Shown here: piece by piece, positions 57,961 to 64,000 of the stretch
How the letters are laid out: the number at the start of each line of letters is the position of its first letter
How positions within the stretch are numbered: position 1 is the first letter of the stretch
Assembly: GCA_947396885.1 (NCBI GenBank)
Contig: OX377206.1
Location: 6,338,658 to 6,402,657, forward strand
Length of the DNA stretch: 64,000 nt
DNA from: Heligmosomoides polygyrus polygyrus
Taxonomy: Eukaryota > Nematoda > Chromadorea > Rhabditida > Heligmosomidae
Reading direction: 5' to 3'
Notes under the pieces: generated by a model
Seen by the model: only the letters and a program-made list of their open reading frames with translations
Told to the model about the DNA's origin: nothing
Databases searched by the model: none
Made by a program: the position numbers and the translations under genes

Positions 57961-58081
57961 AGGAAATTAATTGAAGACCTAGCCTGAATATTTCATCTGT
58001 TTTGATTGCTTCATGACCGGGCAACGTTGAACCGACTAGACGTTGTACATTTTCACTTCAGTGTTCAAACCACTATTTCAG

Positions 58082-58319
58082 CTTGGATCGACCGATGCCG
58101 AGCCAGACGACCTTCGAGAGCACGTCGATTCAGATGCTTGTCTATTTCCACACCGACAGCATGATAACTGACAAGGGTTGGTCTGCGCAGTGGAATGCCA
58201 AGTTCAGTAGTTGGAATGCCAATGCCAAGTTTTCTTTTATTCCACGTTCTCTTTGGGCTATACAGTTGTACAGTAGATTATTTTCCTGCATTTTGCAACT
58301 GGAAACAAACCAGAATTAG
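58082..58319 (+). CDS. CUB-domain protein, exon C (3' end uncertain)
   Basis: Acceptor CACTATTTCAG. The frame joins exon B (GA + C = Asp) and reads FESTSIQMLVYFHTDSM then KGWSAQWNA, the C-terminal CUB strands (S--L-V-F-SD----KGF-A-). The frame stays open to TAG at 58317-58319, but CUB similarity ends near 58200, so the real exon may end earlier. An exon-like stretch at 57709-57806 (CATDFTSTGYRGGF) also resembles a CUB end but does not fit the phase of exon B. Confidence 0.65.
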
Positions 58320-58627
58320 GCGTTACCTTTATTTAATTATTTGTTTATTTCAGGTATGAAGTATATAAGTACTTCAGGTATAGGTATCACACCCGTAAAA
58401 AGCACAATTGTCCAAGGCCCCGTTTATACTTCCATCGCTGTTCCACAACCGGTGGTGCACACTTTCGCGCTCTAGCGCGCCCAGCAGTTCAACGCGACGA
58501 CCGCGCGCGCATGACGTCACTGGCCATCCGTCGGCAACAATTGGATCCAGACGGGGGGCTCCAAACTGTTCGATCGTTTCCGTTCTATTCTGTTCTGGAA
58601 CTTCGCAAATCATAATAAATTTTTCAG

Positions 58628-58743
58628 GTGATATTCCTAAAGATGAACGGCCGGCCGGTACGCCGCGAAACGAAGAAGAATTGGAGCGTGTGCTGGTCTT
58701 TACTCTGGACCTGATGTTGGATCAAATTCAGTTCTGGACACAG
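58628..58743 (+). CDS. Diverged paralogue of the small gene, first-exon homologue
   Basis: Follows a TTTTTCAG acceptor and ends at a GTATG donor. It encodes a TPRNEEEL core, then VL, MLD-QI and FW at the same spacing as in the 15-kb-unit gene. Conserved residues use different synonymous codons. The homology also covers the preceding bases (TCCAAACTGTTCG at about 58560 versus 2153) and the start of the intron, including GACGTTC and the TTGCTAGGCCTGA-like run. There is no ATG at the position used in the unit; the frame is open upstream, so it may be an internal exon or a remnant. I could not find the partner of the 60-codon last exon downstream. Confidence 0.55.
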
Positions 58744-58839
58744 GTATGTTTTAGACGTTCCTAACACACCGAGACATCACTGCTGTTGCTAGGCCTGAAC
58801 CCTGTAGACGATATTTGTTGGCCCGGCGAAGTTGCCTGT

Positions 58840-59230
58840 TCTAACAAGGAAAGGTTCCCAACTCAAGGTGAGCTTTTGCGATACTATTTTGATGGGATGT
58901 ATGGCCCTGGAGCGGAGTCCGGAACTATAGTCATTTTTTGCTGAACGCCTTTTTGAAGACCTGAAAAGGAGGCCTGAAAGCGTGCGCGCAACCATCATCA
59001 ACCCCTACGACACCCCGCAAGGCATGCCTCGGCGGCGCAGTTGGTAGGAGGGGCGCCTCATAGGAGCACATCGGAGGAGTTTTAAGTCGGAGTCTGCGTA
59101 CTTCCAAAATTCTTGCACATATTAGTTTGTTGCTATTACGCTTTTTCATGATCACAGGAGGCAAATTTAGACCATCAATGCTTACAACGAACCAAGGCTG
59201 TCTATTTGCGGCTTCATGTGTGCTAGTTTT
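58840..59230 (+). mobile_element. tRNA-derived SINE, third family, copy 2
   Basis: GGCGGCGCAGTTGGTAGGAG (A box) and GTCGGAGTCTGCG (weak B box) within the 340-base repeat: AAGGTTCCCAACTCAAGGTG at the left, ATTACGCTTTTTCATGATCA near the right. It is followed directly by the LINE fragment. Confidence 0.75.
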
Positions 59231-59254
59231 TCAACAATGCCTGCACCACCACCA

Positions 59255-59610
59255 TTCCTATAAGTCGTATGTTAGACCAATTCTAGAATATGGCACCACA
59301 ATTTTTAGTCCCAAATATAAGCGTGAAATTGCCAGGCTGGAATCTGTACAAAACAGCTTCTCAAGAAAGCTATGGATACGAGAACATGGGTATGATGACA
59401 ACACCATCCCCTCACCGGCTTCACGAAACAGATTCTTCAATCTACATACCCTTGAACGTCGTAGGAGAAGAAATGATTTAATTGCGATATATAAGATGAT
59501 AAACGGTCTTACTCGTATTCCCCTTCAGGAGTTCTACACCTTTTCTTCATCGAACACAAGGGGTGGTCAGTGGAAGATCCAGTTTCCTGGAGCAAAAGCA
59601 GTGTAAGTTC
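59255..59610 (+). mobile_element. CR1-like LINE ORF2 C-terminal fragment
   Basis: An open frame without internal stop reads YKSYVRPILEYGTTIFSPKY, ARLESVQNSFSRKLW, SRNRFFNLHTLERRRRRNDL and IYKMINGLTRIPLQEF, the conserved tail after the reverse transcriptase in CR1/jockey-type elements. It is related to 51680-51960 but far less decayed. The RT catalytic core is missing. It follows a SINE copy directly, so both may have been joined by 5' truncation on insertion. Confidence 0.85.
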
Positions 59611-60885
59611 TCAATTTTTCACTGCCGTGTTGGCTGTTATGATAACGTTTTAGCTATGGCTAGAACAATAAACGAAAACAAATTCAGGGTATCATCTCAC
59701 TATTTCTCACTATTTCAGCATGCAGTCTTTCCATATCTAGTTCCTGCGAGAGGCATTTCACTGATTTTTTTGATGCTGCTATTTTCTAAACGGTAGACTT
59801 AACCGACTTAACCACTTAAGGTTACTGACAGAACCGCATTAAAAAAAACTGACTGGGGTAGTATAAGACTGGAGTAGCCACCTAGATCACTTTTGGTCCA
59901 GGAAACAGATTCCTTTGAACACCTTTAGAAACCTGTGGCATCATGGACTGCGGGACTGCACAGATATCTGCATAGTCAACAACAGTTGCATTGAAACCCC
60001 AAAACCAACACTCAGAATTCATTCTGGGATCTAAGATGATAAATGGATAACTGATTAGTCTTAGTAGCTCCATACTTCCATAGGAATATTCAGTCTGTGC
60101 CAGCCTAGAAACACTACGCTCAAGGTGGCACAGCTGGACAGTGCCTAGATGGTTCTCAAGGCAATAGTTTTGTGTCAGAATTCAATAAGTCACCATGGTC
60201 AATCAAAATAATAGCTCAAGTAGATATTCGTAATGTCCCATTAAAAAATGGTTTTTGAGTTTGAGTGCTTGTTTTGGTAGTCTAGCCAATTTCAAGAATA
60301 TTAATACTAGAGTTGTCAAACAGGATTTCTCTCACAATTATATGAAGGAGGGCTCTTTTTAATTGATATGAAAACATAATGGGGAAGACCGACGTCTTAC
60401 CAACAGCCACGTCTATTTACGACGTTGATCTCCGGTATGCAGCCAGAGAACACCTCACCTTCCGCTTTGATGCCGTAGTTCTCCATGGTGGCTCAAACGT
60501 TAAAACCCCGTCATCAATTTCTCGGCCAAAATGGAACAGCTAAATAATTCTTGAAATTTCGATTTGTTAAAATCACTGTTAAGCACTGAAACAAGGCATA
60601 TGCTAAGAACAACTAATTAGGAGAGCTCCTTTGAACTAGGACAGCAGTGTCATTCCCATGTCAGCAAAGACTTCCCAACCGTCAACGGTTAGCTATCGGT
60701 CTGGAGTCACATCTTCCTGCTCGTTCAAGTCTTCGGCGATCTTCATAACGTCTTCAATCACGTTAATATCTTTGAAATAGTAGCAATGGAAGTCTTCGAT
60801 CTAAAGGACCATCATTAGAGCGTAAGCTGATAAGCAACCAAAGCTAGCCTAACACGAAAATAGGCCCACTCTACGTTATAGCATG
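59610..60885. other. No supported gene; segment 60375-60500 recurs at 62180-62290
   Basis: AAGACCGACGTCTTACCAAC and AGCCACGTCTATTTACGACG (60387-60431) recur at 62190-62260. The rest shows no recognisable element. Short AT-rich stretches only. Confidence 0.45.
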
Positions 60886-61235
60886 CCTAACAAGGAACGG
60901 TTCCCAACCCAAAGTGAACTTTTGCGATGCTTTTTTGACAGGACGTAGGGCCGCGTGAAGCAGTCCAGAACCACAGTCAGCTTTTGCTGAAGGCTTCTTT
61001 TGAAACCTGAAAAAGAGGTGTGCGCAACATTCATCAACCCTATGACATCCCACAAGATGTGTCCCGGTGGCGCAGCCGGTAGGAGTGCCGCCTTATAGGA
61101 GCGCACAAGTGCTATTTGGAGTTCGAGTCCGCGTACTGTTAACACTTTTGTTATTACGTTTTCTCATGATTACAGGAGTCAATCTTAGGCCACTATTTCT
61201 TACAGAAAACCAAAGCTGTCTATTCGCGCCTTCAC
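60885..61235 (+). mobile_element. tRNA-derived SINE, third family, copy 3
   Basis: CCGGTGGCGCAGCCGGTAGG (A box) and GGAGTTCGAGTCCGCG (B box), with the same left (GGAACGGTTCCCAACCCAAA) and right (TTATTACGTTTTCTCATGAT) context as the other copies. Confidence 0.78.
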
Positions 61236-61544
61236 ATGTGCCTAGTTTTTCAACGATAAATATATGCACCATATCATTTCTCTGGAAATCTAAGGACTTA
61301 TTGCTCTACCTTCTAGTCAACAGCTATGGTACAAAACTATGAAGCATGTAGAACACAAACGCGTGTCACACCAGCAGCATCTTGCAAAAGGTAGTGAGAA
61401 ACAATCTTCACCCTGGCAAGGAATGACAACTTCTTCTTCTTCGTTGAGCGCGCAATCCGAGGGCGTACAGAACGGCCCTTGTTGAACAACGACGTATCCA
61501 GCTGCCACTCACGAAAAAAATACTAGCACATATGAAGGCGCCCA

Positions 61545-61895
61545 GACAACCTTGCTTTGTTGTAAGCATTAATGGTCTGAAATTGACTCCCGTGATCATT
61601 AAAAAGCGTAATAACAACAAACTAGTATTTGCAAATACGTTGGCAGTATGTGGACTCGAGCTCAAAAGCCCGCCGGCGTGCTTTTATGAGGCGGCACTCC
61701 TACCGACTGCATCACCGAGGCACATCTCGTGGTGTCATGGAGGTTGGTGAGTGTTGCGCACACGTTTTCACACCTCTTCTTCAGCTTTTAAAAAAGCGTT
61801 CAGCAAAAACTAACTGTTATTCTGGACTCCGCCCGCGCGGCCTTACGTCCTGTCAAAAAAGCATCACAAAAGCCCACCTCGAGTTGAAAGCCTCT
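61545..61895 (-). mobile_element. tRNA-derived SINE, third family, copy 4
   Basis: Minus-strand copy: TCGGTGATGCAGTCGGTAGG (A box) and TTGAGCTCGAGTCCACAT (B box with one change). It lies about 310 bases from copy 3 in opposite orientation, so the pair can form a large hairpin. Confidence 0.75.
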
Positions 61896-62350
61896 CCTTG
61901 TAAGTACATTTTGACGCCTCGGCAGTTACCGAAGTAGTAGGCCGGTTCACGAACCTTTATATCCTTCCAATGAACATAGGACTTTTATAGGTCAGTCCAA
62001 AGAATCTAAAAAGAACTGGACATTCTGGATGCCTCTTCAGTTTTTTGAAGAGGAGAAGCGTTTATAATAGAAGGTCTTGGAGAACGCATGGTTTTTAGAA
62101 GCTGTTCAGGCTACAAAGGAAAGAATTCTTTCGTTTGGGTGGATAGCGCTTGATGTGCTGGCAAGAGTGCGGCAAGAAAACATAATGGAGAAGACCGACG
62201 TCATACCAACAGCCACGTCTATTTATGACGTCATACCAACAGCCACGCCTATTTACGACGTTAGTGTTTTACTCACCACGGTGGCTCTTTTTTCTTCCGT
62301 GTGATGACTAAAGGCGTAAAATTTTAAATGCTCAAATAACGTTTTGAACA
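61895..62350. repeat. Non-coding stretch with 30-bp tandem repeat at 62198-62256
   Basis: GACGTCATACCAACAGCCAC-GTCTATTTAT is repeated twice in tandem. Its single-copy form is at 60395. Nothing else is supported here. Confidence 0.55.
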
Positions 62351-62351
62351 G

Positions 62352-62425
62352 ATTAAGGAAAACTTTGCCAAATTCGTTCGCTTCAATGAGTTTTCCAACA
62401 ACGAAGCGGCATATCAACTGAAGAG
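62352..62425 (+). CDS. Putative exon, unrecognised
   Basis: Acceptor TTTTGAACAG. The frame reads IKENFAKFVRFNEFSNNEAA then YQLK, with a GTACGC donor at 62426, or a longer version to a GTAGGG donor at 62446. Using the first donor, the phase fits a possible exon at 62493-62640 (acceptor AACCGAG, weak; basic MDGKKQKARRQAPKS, donor GTTAGT). No domain recognised. Confidence 0.38.
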
Positions 62426-62492
62426 GTACGCGGCACATTATCAAGGTAGGGCGTGGACCTGAATGAACGAAAATGTGCTTTGAGGGCTTAAC

Positions 62493-62640
62493 CGAGTGAT
62501 GTTCATTGTGTGCGGATGGATGGAAAGAAGCAAAAGGCTCGCCGGCAAGCACCAAAGTCACCACACCTGCTTGATCCTCATTCTTTATGGGACGGGCCTG
62601 ATCGCAGGAAGCATGAACAGGAACAAGCCAGCCTTGGACA
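62493..62640 (+). CDS. Putative exon, unrecognised basic segment
   Basis: The frame reads VRMDGKKQKARRQAPKS then HLLDPHSLWDGPDRRKHEQ, ending in phase 1 at GTTAGT. The acceptor is weak, so the exon is tentative. It may belong to the same gene as 62352-62425. Confidence 0.3.
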
Positions 62641-62873
62641 AGGTTAGTAAATGTTTATTGAGGACCGTTCTTCTGCGACTTGTAAATATATGTATATTGA
62701 TAAGATTATAAAAAGCGGTGCTTGCTAAGGTTGTCTACGAATCTCAACTAGATTAGCGATCAATCCTTAGAAATTGTCGACAGGCGTCTGCAGAACGCTA
62801 CCATTGCTAAGCTTGATGGCTCATTCTAGATGCTGCTTTAGTACACATACACTTGTGTCCTTCCAAAAATTAC

Positions 62874-63228
62874 TCGAATGAACGAATAATCGGATATATT
62901 CAGTCTCATGAAAAACCGAATATTCGAGTAATGAATATATTCGAATTTTGGACCTCGTCAAATAGTCGAATAATGAATATTCGAATTTATTCGAATATTC
63001 GTTCGAAATTATTCGGTTCGGTCCGAAGTATAATATGTACACCTGACGATAGAGTTCGAGCTGCTGAGCTCAAAAATGCCTTGATTTTTCCTATACTTGA
63101 CTTTTAGGCTTGTTATATCCAAAAGACGCAAAAACTGATTTTTGGTAATCTAACTTGGTAGCCTCGAACATATTCGAATTTTCAGCCACGTCGAATAGTC
63201 GAATAACGGATATGTTCGAATTTTGATT
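62874..63228. repeat. TTCGAA-rich dyad repeat
   Basis: Many overlapping copies of TATTCGAAT and AATAGTCGAATAA in both orientations (for example GAATATTCGAATTTATTCGA at about 62976, and again ACATATTCGAATTTTCAGCC near 63169). AT-rich and able to form hairpins; no coding sense. Confidence 0.75.
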
Positions 63229-63273
63229 GGAAAGTCGGTGGCTTCTGGAGCGAATCACTGGTCTTTACTACAG

Positions 63274-63403
63274 GCCGCTGTCAAAACCTACTACAACATG
63301 GTCTTCAATCACCGTTTCGACAAGCTGAATGACAATCCGTACGATGATGCCGCTTATGGAGCCATCGTTCGAGAATGCGAGCCGTTTCTCATTGAGCTGC
63401 CCG
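63274..63403 (+). CDS. Unrecognised protein, exon 1 of pair
   Basis: Acceptor CTTTACTACAG, donor GTAAGG. The frame reads AAVKTYYNMVFNHRFDKLND, then AIVRECEPFLIELP, with phase 1 end. Codon use (C/T-ending) looks coding. It joins in phase over a 107-base intron to 63511. The family is not recognised. The frame is also open upstream for about 17 codons, so the exon start could be earlier. Confidence 0.5.
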
Positions 63404-63510
63404 GTAAGGAGCACTTATCTGTTGAGATATCTGCTACAATCTTTTGCGAGGCGATCACTCTCATGCTGATGTTGCTACGGAAACTGTAACTGCTGAAAAC
63501 TTTCTTTTAG

Positions 63511-63603
63511 AGAATGTGGACACCGACAAATCCGACCGCCGTATCGTCGAGAGAGCCGGCGTCGAGGAGGTGGCTCTTCGACGGTTTGCTTCTAAACAGA
63601 GAG
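63511..63603 (+). CDS. Unrecognised protein, exon 2 of pair
   Basis: Acceptor TTTCTTTTAG, donor GTTAGG. It completes Glu with exon 1 (G + AG) and reads NVDTDKSDRRIVERAGVEEV then ALRRFASKQR, charged and helical in character, with phase 1 end. The gene probably continues beyond the window; a next exon is not assigned in 63.6-64.0 kb. Confidence 0.5.
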
Positions 63604-64000
63604 GTTAGGCTTAGTGTATTCATGTCAAAGGCCTACAAGGATGACGAGTTTCCGAGTTCAAATTCAGTGATTGGTGTGTATACTGCTGTCAAAGGACGGG
63701 CGGCTCTCGCGTGTTCCCCAAATCGGTCCAGGGATCAGGTCCTGCCCTAACCAACCAAGTCAGTCTTCTATTCCTTGGGTTTGTTACCAGACTTATCCGA
63801 GAAGAACTAAACAGGTTTCTATATCGGTCGTCATTGAAAGTCTTCCTGTGCAGGAAAAACGCTTCTAAGTTGTCTTCACAATATCCAATAGGAGTGGAGT
63901 GTGTGGCGCATCCCGCACCTGGTTTGATTAGCGCTGAGCATTATCAGTACACTTCTTCTGTGACCCTCTCAAAGGTTTTTCTCAATAAGAATAACAAAGG
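63604..64000. other. No exon assigned
   Basis: Open frames exist (63514-63750) but without clear acceptor-donor pairs. This could hold the next intron and exon of the gene at 63274. Confidence 0.35.

Noticed and set aside
1..64000. CRISPR arrays, bacterial operons or defence systems
   Set aside because: No regularly spaced short repeats with unique spacers and no bacterial-type genes. Splice signals and transposon families indicate a eukaryotic nuclear genome.

Overview
The window looks like nuclear DNA of an invertebrate, most likely a nematode and possibly a strongylid/hookworm-like one. Real coding sequence is sparse. It lies in short exons with TTTTCAG/TTGCAG-type acceptors and GTAAGT/GTATG-type donors. 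Mobile DNA consists of a CR1-like LINE, a mariner, hAT-like and TAA-targeting MITEs, large fold-back elements and tRNA-derived SINEs. There is no operon structure and no bacterial gene. The species assignment is an inference, not a match.

Left part (1-38.2 kb): three tandem, direct copies of a roughly 15.4-15.8 kb unit. Copy 1 is about 1-15666 (its left end is outside the window), copy 2 about 15667-31466, then a 507-bp partial re-duplication (31467-31973), then copy 3 from 31974, whose homology fades out near 38.2 kb. Identity is mosaic: an approximately 11.4-kb tract is nearly base-identical between copies 1 and 2, with clearly more diverged flanks. Inside each unit are two large fold-back elements, a further 440-bp fold-back, several short palindromic MITEs, a complete 1.0-kb hAT-like element, and one credible small gene. 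That gene has two exons in matching phase (96 residues), a 3' AATAAA, and identical exons in all three copies. A diverged first exon of the same family occurs at 58.6 kb, and its differences in the conserved core are all synonymous.

Middle (38-47.5 kb): older, diverged copies of the 6.6-8 kb part of the unit, nested MITEs and fold-backs, two exons encoding the first half of an ING-type PHD finger (41.3-41.6 kb), and three phase-compatible exons of an unrecognised protein (44.7-45.7 kb).

Right (48-64 kb): a second segmental duplication (48.0-50.0 and 52.7-54.9 kb) carries two broken, intronless copies of an ECT2-like Rho guanine-nucleotide exchange factor (BRCT-BRCT-DH-PH order). The copies share some lesions and each has its own. 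Between them is a dead CR1-like LINE with a MITE in its reverse transcriptase. Next come three exons forming one CUB domain, with a disabled, partly inverted mariner in the first intron. Then follow a LINE 3' fragment, four copies of a tRNA-derived SINE, TTCGAA-rich repeats, and putative exons of unrecognised genes at 62.35-63.6 kb that probably continue past the window.

All exon structures are read by eye from splice motifs, phase and family motifs, so exact ends should be treated as provisional.
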